Shown here piece by piece: positions 55,137 through 64,000 of a DNA stretch of 64,000 bases. This DNA comes from Knoellia sp. Soil729 (lineage in GTDB: Bacteria; Actinomycetota; Actinomycetes; Actinomycetales; Dermatophilaceae). Position numbers and translations under genes: made by a program. Position 1 is the first letter of the stretch; each line of letters starts with the position of its first letter. The notes under the pieces were generated by a model, which ran no database searches, was not told the DNA's origin, and saw nothing but the letters and a program-made list of their open reading frames with translations. Location: the NCBI RefSeq assembly GCF_001427985.1, contig NZ_LMSA01000001.1, positions 253,629 through 317,628 on the forward strand, in the 5' to 3' direction.

Positions 55137-56855
55137 TCAGGGAAAGACGAGGTGGGGTGTGCCGGGCGCGGACACCGTGACCGCGTCCCTCACGAGGTCG
55201 GCCGCGACCGAGATGCCACGGTGCGTCATCCTGAACGAGCGAGCGTCGACACCGACATCACACGTGACATCAGCGAAGCGGGTTTCCGACGTCCCGATGA
55301 CGGTGCGCCGCAACGCAATCAGCTGCTTGTACCACCCGAGCAGCGAAGCGTGCGGTTCTGACAAGAGCTCTTCCCAGCGCAGCACGCTCGCATCACGGGT
55401 CCCCTGGGACTGCGGGTCGGGCACCTCGGCTGCGGCCCAACCATGGCCGCCGAACTCCGCGCGCCGCCCGGCTCGCACCGCCTCGGCCATGCCCTCGTCC
55501 TGGAAGTCGGTAAAGAACTGCCACGGCGACGACGCCGCGAACTCCTCACCCATGAAGATCATCGGCGTGCCCGGCCCCAGGAGATAGAGGGCCGCACCGA
55601 TGGCCGCCCGGCCGGGGGTGAGCAGGGCGGTGATCCGGTCCCCGGTCGCCCGGTTGCCGACCTGGTCGTGCGTCTGCAGGTAGGTGACGAGCCGGCGCCC
55701 GTCCAGGCCGTCGACGTCGATGGGTTTGCCCCACTCGCACCCGCGGAAGGACGACCAGACGCCGTCGTGCAGGAACCCGCGCGTCAGGACCTTGGCGAGG
55801 ACGTCGAGCGGGCCACCCTGGGGGAGTGTCCGGGTGCCACCCGCGAAGTCCTCGTAGTAGCCCTGCGTCTCCCCGGTGAGCGCCACGTGCAGACCGTGGT
55901 GCACGTCGTCGGCCCACTGGGCCGTCATCCCCAGGCCACTGTCTGCCGTGGGAGTGACCATCGCCGTGTCGTTGAGGTCGCTCTCGGCGATGAGGTCGAG
56001 CGGTCGCCCGAGCGCCTCCGACAGCGCGGCGACGTCGTCGGACAGCTCGGCCAGCAGGTGCCGCTCCCCCTCGTCGATGAGGGCGTGGACCGCGTCGAGC
56101 CGCAGGGCGTCGACGTGGAAGTCGCGCAGCCACCGCAGAGCGTTCTCGACGATGAAGGCCCGGACCTCGTGGGACCCGGGAGCGTCGAGGTTGACCGCCG
56201 GACCCCACGGCGTCATGTGCGTCTGGGTGAAGTAGGGGCCGAACCGTCCCAGGTAGTTGCCGCTGGGCCCGAGGTGGTTGTAGACGACGTCGAGGCACAC
56301 CCCGAGACCACGGGCATGGCACTCGTCGACGAACCGCTGGAAGGCGGCCGGACCACCGAGCGCGTCGTGGACGGCATACAGGTCGACGCCGTCATACCCC
56401 CAGCCCCAGCGGCCCGGAATCGCCGCGACGGGCAGCACCTCGACGACGTCGACCCCCAGGTCGACGAGGTGGTCGAGGCGCCCGACCGCCGAGTCGAACG
56501 TCCCCTCAGGCGTGAAGGTGCCGACGTGCAGCTCATAGATGACGCCACCCAGCGTGCCCGCGCCACCGCGCGGTCCCCGCCAGCCCGCGTCGGACCACTC
56601 GTGGGCATGGACGTCGAAGAGCCGGCTCGGCCCGTCGACCCCCTGCGGCTGCCAGGCGCTGCGCGGGTCCGGCAGCGCCGGCTCCTCGCCGTCGAGCACG
56701 AACGCATAGTCGAGCTCCGCGTATGCCGTGTGGTCGCCTTCCCAGCGCCACCAGCCTCCCTCGGCAGGCGCCATCGGCTCCCGCGCGGGCCGCTGGCCGG
56801 GGGCGCCGAACTCGATCTCCACCTGCTCCGCCTCTGGTGCCCAGACCTCGATCAT
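55137..56855 (-). CDS. treZ: malto-oligosyltrehalose trehalohydrolase
   Basis: 572 residues. N-terminal CBM48-like domain, then a GH13 barrel with VCLDVVYNHLG, DALRLDAVHAL (nucleophile), DLIAESDLND (Glu) and YLQTHDQVGNRATGDR, the last being characteristic of TreZ. Releases trehalose from maltooligosyl-trehalose made by TreY. ATG 56855 overlaps the treY stop, so the three genes glgX-treY-treZ are coupled. No signal peptide. Confidence 0.96.
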   Translation of the reverse strand: MIEVWAPEAEQVEIEFGAPGQRPAREPMAPAEGGWWRWEGDHTAYAELDYAFVLDGEEPALPDPRSAWQPQGVDGPSRLFDVHAHEWSDAGWRGPRGGAGTLGGVIYELHVGTFTPEGTFDSAVGRLDHLVDLGVDVVEVLPVAAIPGRWGWGYDGVDLYAVHDALGGPAAFQRFVDECHARGLGVCLDVVYNHLGPSGNYLGRFGPYFTQTHMTPWGPAVNLDAPGSHEVRAFIVENALRWLRDFHVDALRLDAVHALIDEGERHLLAELSDDVAALSEALGRPLDLIAESDLNDTAMVTPTADSGLGMTAQWADDVHHGLHVALTGETQGYYEDFAGGTRTLPQGGPLDVLAKVLTRGFLHDGVWSSFRGCEWGKPIDVDGLDGRRLVTYLQTHDQVGNRATGDRITALLTPGRAAIGAALYLLGPGTPMIFMGEEFAASSPWQFFTDFQDEGMAEAVRAGRRAEFGGHGWAAAEVPDPQSQGTRDASVLRWEELLSEPHASLLGWYKQLIALRRTVIGTSETRFADVTCDVGVDARSFRMTHRGISVAADLVRDAVTVSAPGTPHLVFP

Positions 56856-59383
56856 GACTCCCTCACCATCAGCGCCACCGGCAGGTCGACGAGCACGTCG
56901 GCCAGAGAGGCATCGCCTTCGAACGTGTCAGCCCTCGTGTCGCACAACAGGTTGCGCCATCGCCCCTCAGGCAACCGGACGGTGGCCTCGCCGAACCCAC
57001 CAGCGGCAGCCAGCCGATCGGCCTCGCGCGTGACAACAGCCACCACGCCCCCCGGCGCCACCTCCCGCGATGGGTGCGTTTGCGACGAAGGAGCAACTGA
57101 GCGCACATCACGGTATGCGGCCCCGGTTCGGCCGCGGGTGAGGGCGACGGCGTGCGGGGTGGAGCTCTCGAGGCGCTCATACGAGGCGTCGTCGCCGACG
57201 AACCACTGCGGGTGCTCGCGCCGGAGCCGCAGCGCCGTCGTGGTCACCCACAGCTTCTCGTCGTCGAGGTCACGAGCGCGCTCCCCCGCGTCGAGCCGCG
57301 CCAGGCGTTCCGCGCGCTCGGCGTAGTCGACGGCGCCCCGGTTGTCGGGGTCGACGAGCGTGAGGACCTGGAGCTCGGCGCCCTGGTAGACGTCGGGCAC
57401 TCCCACGGCCACGAGCTGGAGCAGCTTCTGCCCGAGGACGTTGGCGCGCACCGAGGCGGCGTGCAGCGAGAGCCAGGTCTCGATGTGCCGGGCGACCGCC
57501 GCGTCCGCGACCACTGCTCGCGAGAAGCCCACGACGGCAGCCTCGTAGTCGGCGTCGCCGTCGACCCAGGCCGTGTGGTCCTTGGCCTCGCGGACGGCCT
57601 TGAGGACATAGGTCTCGATGCGGTCGGGGACGATCGCCCACGCCCCGAGGACGGTCTGCCACACGAGGTACTCGGTCGCCGGGTCCACGAGCGAGGAACG
57701 GTGTGCCGCACCGAGGTCCGACGCCTCGTGGACCCACTCCGCCCACTCCTGGGCCGACTCGGCGAGGGTCATGAGCCGGGCGCGCACGTCCTCCGAGCGC
57801 TTGGTGTCGTGGGTCGTCAGGGTCGTCATCGTGGTCGGCCACGCGGCCAGCTGGCGTGACTCGAAGTCATGGAACGCGTCGGCGCCGATCGACAGGTGCG
57901 ACGGGTGCCCACCGACCTCGTTGGCACCGCTCAGCCGGAACCACCGGTAGAACGCCGTGTCCTCGATGCCCTTGGCCATGACCGGTCCACAGGTCTGCTG
58001 GAAGCGAACCATGAACTCGTCGACGACATCCCGGTCCATGCCCGGCGCCACCTCACCCCGCGCCAGACCCAGAATCGTCTCGAGCCGAGGGTGGTTCGCC
58101 GGGTCGAGCAGTCCGTGCGCACGCTCTGCTGCGGCCGCCAGCACTGCGAGCTGGTCCCGATCCTGCGACTGGCCGGGCACGAGGTAGGCGCGATAGCGAT
58201 CCATCGACACGAGAAGCGCTTCGAGGGCTGCGCGCAGTCCTCCCGGCTCCTCCTGCGGGCACGCGGACGTCACGAGGCCCATGAGGCGGTTGACCTCAGC
58301 GGCCTGGACGGTGGCCACGACGAGCTCCTTGGACTCGGTCACCACGTCGTCGAGCGAGGCACGGCCCTGTGCCGCATGCTCGGCCCACAGCCGGTCGAGC
58401 ACCTCGTCGCCGGCCGACGACGTGAGCGCCTGCTGCACCCGCAGCAGCGTGTCGTAGCCGGTCGTCCCGGCGCACCGCCACGACTCGGGCAGCTGCTCCT
58501 CGCCCTCGAGGATCTTCTCGGCGACGACCCAGGCACCCCCCGTTGCCTCGGCCAGCCGGTCGAGGTAGCCCTGCGGGTCGGCCAGCCCGTCAGGGTGGTC
58601 GATGCGGAACCCGTCGATGGCGCCCTCGTGGAAGAGCGAGAGCAAGAGCTCGTGGGTGGCGTCGAAGACCTCGGGGTCCTCAACACGCACGGCGAGGAGC
58701 GAGGTCACGTCGAAGAACCGGCGGTAGTTCAGCTCGTCGGCACCTGCACGCCAGTTGGCGAGTCGATAGTGCTGGGCCGCAACGAGATCCGCCAACGGAA
58801 GGTGTTCGGTCCCCGCGGCAACGGGGTACTCGTGGTCGTAGTAGCGCAGCACGGCCTCGTCGCCGGCGGCACCTCCGTCACGGGCCAGCGACAGCTCACC
58901 CTGCGAGAGCACGTCCTCGAGTGATGCACCGAGCACCGGCATGAGGACCTTGCCGTCGTGGGCCGACCAGTCGATGTCGAACCAGGACGCGGTCGCGGCG
59001 TCTCGCCCCGCTTTGAGAAGCGTCCACAGCGCGGGGTTGAGGTGCGTCGCGTCGGGCACCGTCACGTGGTTGGGGACGACGTCGACGATGATGCCCAGCC
59101 CGCACTCGTGGGCTTCCGCCACCAGCCGGTCGAAGGCCTTGCGACCACCTGCCTCGGCGTTGAGCGAGGAGTGGTCGGTGACGTCGTAGCCGTGCGTCGA
59201 GCCCGGCGCGGGTTGCAGGATCGGCGAGAGATAGAGGTGCGAGACGCCCAGGGAGGCGATGTATGCCGCCTGCTCGGCTGCCGCGTCGAAGCCGAACCCA
59301 CCATGGATCTGGAGCCGGTAGGTCGAGGTGGGCACGGCGCGGCCAGAGGGGCCCACGACAACCGGGGCAGACGGCATACGCAT
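56852..59383 (-). CDS. treY: malto-oligosyltrehalose synthase
   Basis: 843 residues from ATG 59383, which shares four bases (ATGA) with the glgX stop; a longer in-frame extension is rejected. The N-terminus STYRLQIHGGFGFDAAAEQAAYIASLGVSHLYLSPI is typical of TreY, followed by DGFRIDHPDGL (nucleophile), VVAEKIL (Glu) and LTTHDTKRSEDVRAR. Turns the reducing end of maltodextrins into a trehalose unit. Confidence 0.96.
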   Translation of the reverse strand: MRMPSAPVVVGPSGRAVPTSTYRLQIHGGFGFDAAAEQAAYIASLGVSHLYLSPILQPAPGSTHGYDVTDHSSLNAEAGGRKAFDRLVAEAHECGLGIIVDVVPNHVTVPDATHLNPALWTLLKAGRDAATASWFDIDWSAHDGKVLMPVLGASLEDVLSQGELSLARDGGAAGDEAVLRYYDHEYPVAAGTEHLPLADLVAAQHYRLANWRAGADELNYRRFFDVTSLLAVRVEDPEVFDATHELLLSLFHEGAIDGFRIDHPDGLADPQGYLDRLAEATGGAWVVAEKILEGEEQLPESWRCAGTTGYDTLLRVQQALTSSAGDEVLDRLWAEHAAQGRASLDDVVTESKELVVATVQAAEVNRLMGLVTSACPQEEPGGLRAALEALLVSMDRYRAYLVPGQSQDRDQLAVLAAAAERAHGLLDPANHPRLETILGLARGEVAPGMDRDVVDEFMVRFQQTCGPVMAKGIEDTAFYRWFRLSGANEVGGHPSHLSIGADAFHDFESRQLAAWPTTMTTLTTHDTKRSEDVRARLMTLAESAQEWAEWVHEASDLGAAHRSSLVDPATEYLVWQTVLGAWAIVPDRIETYVLKAVREAKDHTAWVDGDADYEAAVVGFSRAVVADAAVARHIETWLSLHAASVRANVLGQKLLQLVAVGVPDVYQGAELQVLTLVDPDNRGAVDYAERAERLARLDAGERARDLDDEKLWVTTTALRLRREHPQWFVGDDASYERLESSTPHAVALTRGRTGAAYRDVRSVAPSSQTHPSREVAPGGVVAVVTREADRLAAAGGFGEATVRLPEGRWRNLLCDTRADTFEGDASLADVLVDLPVALMVRES

Positions 59384-61566
59384 CAGCCGACGACGCGGTC
59401 GGGGCTGGCGGCGCCGACGGGGTGCGTCGCGACCTCGCGCGGGCTGCGCAGGACGACCACCGAGCGCGACCCCACGACGATCTCGGACCCGGCCTCGTGC
59501 CAGCCGGGGTCGACGAGGTTGGCAGAGGTGTCGACCTCGGTGACCCAGCGCTCCCCCCACTCGGCGTCCGGGATCGTGAACGCGGCCTGCTCGTCGTCGG
59601 CGTTGAAGAAGACGAGGAAGTCGTCGTCGGTGATGACCTGGCCGCGACTGTCAGGCTCGTGGATGGCGCCACCGTTGAGCCACATCGCGACCCGCAGCGA
59701 CTCGCCGTCCCAGCCGAAGTCGTCCATGGGCTCCCCGGAGGGCTGCAGCCAGTAGATGTCGCCCAGCGTCGACTGACCGCCGTGGTCCGCCGAGCCGGCG
59801 AAGAAGCGGCGCCGCTTGAAGACCGGGTGGCTCTGCCGCAGCCGCACGACCGCCTTGGTGAACTCGAGCAGCTGGAGCTGGTCCTCGTCGAGGTTCCAGT
59901 CCACCCAGGCCAGCTCGTTGTCCTGGCAGTAGACGTTGTTGTTGCCCTTCTGGGTGCGGCCGATCTCATCGCCGTGGCTGATCATCGGCACGCCCTGCGA
60001 GAGCAGCAACGTCGTGAGGAAGTTGCGGAGCTGCCGCAGGCGCAGAGCCCGGATCGCCGGGTCCTCGGTGGGGCCCTCCACACCATGGTTCCACGAACGG
60101 TTGTGGCCCTCGCCGTCGTGGCCGTCCTCGCCGTTGGCCTCGTTGTGCTTGTCGTCGTAGGAGACGAGGTCGCGCAGCGTGAAGCCGTCATGCGCGGTGA
60201 TGAAGTTGATCGACGCGATGGGGCGGCGGCCATTGTGCTCGTAGAGGTCGCTGGAGCCGGTGATGCGCGACGCGAACTCGCCCAGCGTGGCCGGCACGCC
60301 TCGCCAGAAGTCGCGGACGGTGTCGCGGTACTTGCCGTTCCACTCGGTCCACAGTGGCGGGAAGTTACCGACCTGGTAGCCGCCGTCTCCGACGTCCCAC
60401 GGCTCGGCGATGAGCTTGACCTGGGAGATGACCGGGTCCTGCTGGATGAGGTCGAAGAAGGCCGAGAGCTTGTCCACCTCGTGGAACTGTCGGGCGAGCG
60501 TGGCGGCCAGGTCGAAGCGGAAGCCGTCGACGTGCATCTCGGTGACCCAGTAGCGCAGCGAGTCCATGATGAGCTGGAGGACGTGCGGGCTGCGCATGAG
60601 CAGGCTGTTGCCCGTGCCGGTGGTGTCGTAGTAGTGCTGCTTGTTGTCGTCGACGAGGCGGTAGTAGCTCGCGTTGTCGATGCCGCGGAAGCAGATGGTC
60701 GGGCCGAACTCGTTGCCCTCTGCGGTGTGGTTGTAGACGACGTCGAGGATGACCTCGATGCCGGCCTCGTGCAGCGCCTTGACCATGGCCTTGAACTCGG
60801 TGACCTGCTGGCCCTGCTGCCCCTGCGCATAGGAGTTGTGCGGCGCGAGGAACCCGATGGTGTTGTAGCCCCAGTAGTTGGTCAGGCCCTTGGCCTGGAG
60901 CGAGGTGTCCTGGACGAACTGGTGCACCGGCATGAGCTCGATGGCGTTGATGCCGAGCTCCTTGAGGTGGTCGATGATCACCGGGTGCCCGATCGCGGCA
61001 TAGGTCCCTCGGACCTCCTCGGGCAGGTCGGGGTGCGTCATCGTCAGGCCCTTGACGTGAGCCTCGTAGATCACGGTGTCGTGGTACTCGTGGCGCGGCG
61101 GCCGGTCGTGCCCCCAGTCGAAGTAGGGGTTGATGACGACACTGAGCATCGTCTTGCCCAGCGAGTCCTCGGTGTTGCGCTGCGTCGGGTCGAGGAAGTC
61201 GTAGGAGAAGAGCGCCTGGTCGTTGGACACTTGGCCCTCGATCGCCTTGGCATAGGGGTCGAGCAGGAGCTTGCTCGGGTCGCACCGATGCCCGGCCTCG
61301 GGCTCGTAGGGCCCGTGCACCCGGTAGCCGTAGCGCTGCCCCGGCTGGAGCCCGGGCAGGTAGCAGTGCCACGTGAAGTGGTCCACCTCCTGCATCTCGA
61401 CCCGCGTCTCGACGCCGTCGTCGTCGATGAGGCAGAGCTCGATCTCCTCGGCCACTTCGCTGAACAGCGCGAAGTTCACCCCGCTGCCGTCATAGGTTGC
61501 ACCGAGTGGGTATGCCGATCCGGGCCAGATCTCCAAGGCCGCCTCCAACGTCGTGTTCAGGGTCAA
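59383..61566 (-). CDS. glgX: glycogen debranching enzyme
   Basis: 727 residues from TTG 61566, chosen because a GAGGAG site lies 9 bases upstream and the product starts LTLNTTLEAALEIWPGSAYPLGA; longer in-frame extensions into the divergent fabG region have no support. CBM48 then GH13 with DVVYNHTAEGNEFGP, DGFRFDLAATL (nucleophile), VKLIAEPWDVG (Glu) and FITAHDGFTLRDLVSY. Removes alpha-1,6 branches from glycogen, feeding TreY/TreZ. Confidence 0.95.
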   Translation of the reverse strand: MTLNTTLEAALEIWPGSAYPLGATYDGSGVNFALFSEVAEEIELCLIDDDGVETRVEMQEVDHFTWHCYLPGLQPGQRYGYRVHGPYEPEAGHRCDPSKLLLDPYAKAIEGQVSNDQALFSYDFLDPTQRNTEDSLGKTMLSVVINPYFDWGHDRPPRHEYHDTVIYEAHVKGLTMTHPDLPEEVRGTYAAIGHPVIIDHLKELGINAIELMPVHQFVQDTSLQAKGLTNYWGYNTIGFLAPHNSYAQGQQGQQVTEFKAMVKALHEAGIEVILDVVYNHTAEGNEFGPTICFRGIDNASYYRLVDDNKQHYYDTTGTGNSLLMRSPHVLQLIMDSLRYWVTEMHVDGFRFDLAATLARQFHEVDKLSAFFDLIQQDPVISQVKLIAEPWDVGDGGYQVGNFPPLWTEWNGKYRDTVRDFWRGVPATLGEFASRITGSSDLYEHNGRRPIASINFITAHDGFTLRDLVSYDDKHNEANGEDGHDGEGHNRSWNHGVEGPTEDPAIRALRLRQLRNFLTTLLLSQGVPMISHGDEIGRTQKGNNNVYCQDNELAWVDWNLDEDQLQLLEFTKAVVRLRQSHPVFKRRRFFAGSADHGGQSTLGDIYWLQPSGEPMDDFGWDGESLRVAMWLNGGAIHEPDSRGQVITDDDFLVFFNADDEQAAFTIPDAEWGERWVTEVDTSANLVDPGWHEAGSEIVVGSRSVVVLRSPREVATHPVGAASPDRVVG

Positions 61567-61693
61567 ACGATCACTTCTCCTCACGGGACGACGGCGGCCC
61601 GCGTGGCGCGAGCGACGAGCCGGTCGATCTGGCTGGGTATCGTTCGCGCAGGACGCCAACCTACCCGCCACCTGATACCCACAAGGACACGCC

Positions 61694-62449
61694 GTGAACC
61701 AGAACCGGACCGCAGTCGTCACCGGAGCCGCTCGGGGAATCGGTGCTGCGACTGCCCAGCGCCTGTCGAAGGACGGGTATGCCGTGGCGATCGTCGACCT
61801 CGACGAGGCCGCGTGCGAGGTGGTCGCCTCCGCGATCCGCGAGGCCGGCGGCTCCGCCCTCGGCGTCGGCATCGACGTGATGGACGCCGAGCAGGTCCGG
61901 GCCGGCGTGGCCCGGGTGGCCGACGAGCTCGGAGCCCCGGTGGTGCTGGTCAACAACGCCGGCATCATCCGCGACAACCTCATCTTCAAGATGAGCGAGT
62001 CGGACTGGGACGCGGTCATCAACGTCCACCTGCGTGGCGCCTTCCTCATGACCAAGGCCTGCCAGGCCCACATGACGACCGAGAAGTTCGGGCGCATCGT
62101 CAACCTCTCGTCGTCTTCGGCCCAGGGCAACCGGGGCCAGGCGAACTACTCCGCCGCCAAGGCGGGGCTGCAGGGCTTCACCAAGACCTTGGCCATCGAG
62201 CTCGGCAAGTTCGGCGTCACTGCCAATGCGGTCGCGCCCGGCTTCATCCAGACGGACATGACGGCTGCGACGGCCGAGCGCATGGGCGTCTCCTTCGAGG
62301 ACTTCCTCGCCCACGCCGCCTCGCAGACCCCTGTGCAGCGCGTCGGCCAGCCCGAGGACATCGCGGCCATGATCTCCTTCCTCTGCTCGCAGGAGGCCGG
62401 ATTCGTCTCCGGACAGGTGATCTACGTCGCCGGCGGGCCTCTCGACTGA
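61694..62449 (+). CDS. SDR oxidoreductase (3-oxoacyl-ACP reductase-like)
   Basis: 251 residues from GTG 61694 with AAGGA upstream. Classical SDR: cofactor site TGAARGIG (10-17), NNAG, Ser in VNLSSSSAQGNRGQ, and catalytic Tyr152-x-x-x-Lys156 (YSAAK). The Asp in IVDLDE after the second strand fits NAD preference by rule of thumb, though FabG-type enzymes vary. Divergent from the trehalose operon. Fatty-acid or PHB-like reduction is the usual role. Confidence 0.92.
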   Translation: MNQNRTAVVTGAARGIGAATAQRLSKDGYAVAIVDLDEAACEVVASAIREAGGSALGVGIDVMDAEQVRAGVARVADELGAPVVLVNNAGIIRDNLIFKMSESDWDAVINVHLRGAFLMTKACQAHMTTEKFGRIVNLSSSSAQGNRGQANYSAAKAGLQGFTKTLAIELGKFGVTANAVAPGFIQTDMTAATAERMGVSFEDFLAHAASQTPVQRVGQPEDIAAMISFLCSQEAGFVSGQVIYVAGGPLD

Positions 62450-62458
62450 GCCCCGGAC

Positions 62459-63502
62459 GTGAGCGACGTGGACACCGCGCCCGCCGTCACCGAGCGGGAC
62501 CGCTCGCTCGACGTGGCCAAGGGCATCGCGATCACCGCGATCGTGGTGTCCCATGTCCTGCGGGGCCTGGCCGGTCCCGACACCCTTCCCCGGCAGTCGG
62601 GCACCTTCCTCGAGATCGACGACGCGCTGTACTCGTTCCACGTGGCCGTCTTCGCCCTCCTGGCCGGCGTGTTCCTGCCCGCCGGTGTCGAGAAACGGGG
62701 TCGACTGGCCTACCTCAGACCGCGGGTCATCCTGTTCACCTATCTCTATGTCGTGTGGACGGTGATCGAGGCCGGCGAGAAGCAGCTCGAGGCCGTCGGT
62801 GCCGGTGACCCCGTCGACACCACAGGGTTCCTGCAGTCCTTCCTCACGGCATACGGACAGCTGTGGTGGCTCCCCTTCATGGTTCTGGCGTCGCTCGCGG
62901 CCGTCCTGGCCCGCCCATGGGCCAGCCCCAGCAGGGCAGTGCTCTCGATGGCGGCGGTGGGCGTCGCCGCCGTGGCGGCGTGGGGCTGGACCGGGCAGTG
63001 GGCCTTCGAGGAGGGCCTGGCCCTGCTGGTCTTCTTCTGGGTCGGGGTGCTGGCGGGCCGGCGCCGGTTGTCCCGCATCACGACGTCGCGCTGGACCGGG
63101 TGGATCGCGGCGCTCGGACTTCTCGTGGGCGCCGGGCTCCTGCTGCTCACCAACCCCATGCCACCCAGCTCGTGGATCGGTCCGCGCACGGCCGGCGGCA
63201 TCGCGCTCGGCGTCGTGACGTCGACCTCACTGTGTGCCTCCGTCCTCGCCATTGCCGGCCTGCTGTCGCGCACGGCACTCCTGCGACCGCTGGGGCTGCT
63301 GGGTGAGCGGTCGCTGGAGCTCTTCCTCGGCCACATCCTGGCCATCGCCGGTGCCCGTGCCGCACTGGACTCCCTCGGCGTCGAGAACTTCGCGGCCCAG
63401 ATCTTCGTCAGCACCGCGGCCGGCCTCGTGCTCCCGCTCGCTCTCTGGTGGCTCGGCCGACGGCTCAGGTTCCCGTGGCTGTTCACCAGCCCGCTCAGAT
63501 GA
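62459..63502 (+). CDS. acyltransferase-3-like integral membrane protein
   Basis: 347 residues from GTG 62459, 9 bases after the SDR. About ten membrane helices. The start RSLDVAKGIAITAIVVSHVLRG and the second segment SFHVAVFALLAGVFLPAG match the acyltransferase-3 (OafA/NolL) family, which O-acylates surface sugars. The His/Arg pattern of the family is partly visible. Substrate unknown. Confidence 0.85.
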   Translation: MSDVDTAPAVTERDRSLDVAKGIAITAIVVSHVLRGLAGPDTLPRQSGTFLEIDDALYSFHVAVFALLAGVFLPAGVEKRGRLAYLRPRVILFTYLYVVWTVIEAGEKQLEAVGAGDPVDTTGFLQSFLTAYGQLWWLPFMVLASLAAVLARPWASPSRAVLSMAAVGVAAVAAWGWTGQWAFEEGLALLVFFWVGVLAGRRRLSRITTSRWTGWIAALGLLVGAGLLLLTNPMPPSSWIGPRTAGGIALGVVTSTSLCASVLAIAGLLSRTALLRPLGLLGERSLELFLGHILAIAGARAALDSLGVENFAAQIFVSTAAGLVLPLALWWLGRRLRFPWLFTSPLR

Positions 63503-63515
63503 CCCCCGGGGACAT

Positions 63516-63551
63516 TTGAGCAAGTAGTTAATTATCCACTAGGTTAACGAT
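63516..63551 (+). promoter_or_regulatory. AT-rich promoter/operator of the arsR-family gene
   Basis: An unusually AT-rich stretch for this genome. A -35-like TTGAGC (63516-63521) and a -10 TAGGTT (63540-63545) are 18 bases apart; the -10 ends 6 bases before GTG 63552, so the message is probably leaderless. TTAATTA and GTTAAC in between could be the regulator's own operator. Confidence 0.65.
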
Positions 63552-63908
63552 GTGACCGACCCTCTCAGCACCACGTTCGGCGCGCTGGCCGACCCGACGA
63601 GACGGGCCATCCTGGTTCGCCTCTCCTCGGGGGACGCCACGGTCGGCGAGCTCGCCGAGCCGTTCGCCATGTCGCTGCCGGCGATCTCGAAGCACCTCAC
63701 CGTCCTCGAGCGCGCCGGCCTCATCACCAAGAGCCGGGACGGGCAGCGGCGCCACTGCCGCATCTCGGTGGCACCCCTCCAGGACGCGACGTCGTGGCTC
63801 GAGCTCTATCGCCAGCACTGGGAAGAGCAGCTCGACAACCTCGGCGGCTACCTCGCGACCATCCACGAGCCCTCGGACGAGGGCGACACCGACAGGAGAC
63901 GGACATGA
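63552..63908 (+). CDS. ArsR-family winged-helix repressor
   Basis: 118 residues from GTG 63552. Winged helix with the family start FGALADPTRRAILVRLSSGDATVGELAEPFAMSLPAISKHLTVLERAGLI. No Cys metal site is present, so it is not an arsenic/zinc sensor; it belongs to the SRPBCC-linked (YdfF/SdpR-like) group. It overlaps the following SRPBCC gene by four bases (ATGA), the usual partner of this subgroup. Confidence 0.94.
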   Translation: MTDPLSTTFGALADPTRRAILVRLSSGDATVGELAEPFAMSLPAISKHLTVLERAGLITKSRDGQRRHCRISVAPLQDATSWLELYRQHWEEQLDNLGGYLATIHEPSDEGDTDRRRT

Positions 63909-64000
63909 GCACAGAGTTCACGCAGCACGCCGCCACCGGCGCCCACGAGCGCGCCACCATCACCACCTCCGGCCCGCAGCTGGTCATCACCCGCGCCTTT
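63905..64000 (+). CDS. SRPBCC/AHSA1-like protein, cut by the right edge
   Basis: The first 32 codons only (MSTEFTQHAATGAHERATITTSGPQLVITRAF). The start overlaps the arsR-family stop. The ending VITRAF matches the first strand of SRPBCC (AHSA1-like) proteins, and the ArsR-SRPBCC pair is common in actinobacteria. Function cannot be given from this fragment. Confidence 0.7.
   Translation, partial: MSTEFTQHAATGAHERATITTSGPQLVITRAF

Noticed and set aside
59263-62808. 1181-codon open frame on the plus strand across glgX and fabG
   Set aside because: Antisense shadow of glgX and an out-of-frame reading of the SDR gene; the composition is typical of third-position GC artefacts.

Overview
The window is about 71% GC by eye, with GC-rich third codon positions, many GTG starts and mycothiol-type and Clp/tig gene sets. 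That points to an actinobacterium, most likely Micrococcales and plausibly family Intrasporangiaceae; this is an inference from gene content, since no rRNA or other decisive marker is present. Genes are tightly packed and many neighbours overlap by 1-4 bases. No prophage, insertion sequence, CRISPR array or rRNA was seen.

Layout. 1-7.6 kb: a type VII (ESX) secretion locus, with a leftward arm (two WXG100 proteins, two helical accessory proteins, a subtilase) and a rightward arm (eccD, eccB, mycP). 7.7-15.5 kb: valS, a C39-like cysteine protease gene and a DUF4129/MoxR/DUF58 membrane operon. 15.6-24.4 kb: the protein quality control set clpX, clpP2, clpP1 and tig on the minus strand, interrupted by an AbiEi-like gene flanked by two palindromic repeats and by a divergent MFS/LacI pair. 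24.6-34.5 kb: a secreted zinc protease, an acyl-CoA ligase, a KtrAB-type potassium system, tRNA-Gly(TCC), tRNA-Pro(TGG), trmB, a SpoIIE-type phosphatase, rpiB, a mycothiol-dependent nitroreductase relative and a secreted SNase-like/lamin-tail protein. 34.6-42.7 kb: pepN-mscS-glbO, then a GH13 glucosidase, a GDPD and an MFS carrier. 42.8-49.8 kb: a DUF222-HNH protein, an unknown protein with a thioesterase, a decayed acyl-CoA ligase, a serine hydrolase and a RecQ-like helicase. 49.8-55 kb: a 19-bp tandem array, an amino-sugar kinase/SIS pair, a YczE/MocR pair and tesB. 55.1-64 kb: the glgX-treY-treZ operon, which turns glycogen into trehalose, then an SDR, an acyltransferase-3-like protein and an ArsR-SRPBCC pair cut by the right edge.

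Most notable signal. The octamer GTATGCCG or its complement CGGCATAC occurs 37 times by my count, against roughly 2 expected from base composition. About a third of the copies lie in the scarce intergenic DNA. Three inverted pairs form the feet of strong terminator hairpins, and inside genes the octamer is written with the unusual codons TAT (Tyr) and GCA (Ala). The pattern (dispersed, both strands, inverted pairs at terminators) resembles DNA uptake sequences of Pasteurellaceae and Neisseria, which to my knowledge is not described for this kind of organism. Other points of interest are the repeat-flanked AbiEi/nuclease cassette, a consistent set of leaderless promoters, and several enzyme families with a changed active-site residue.
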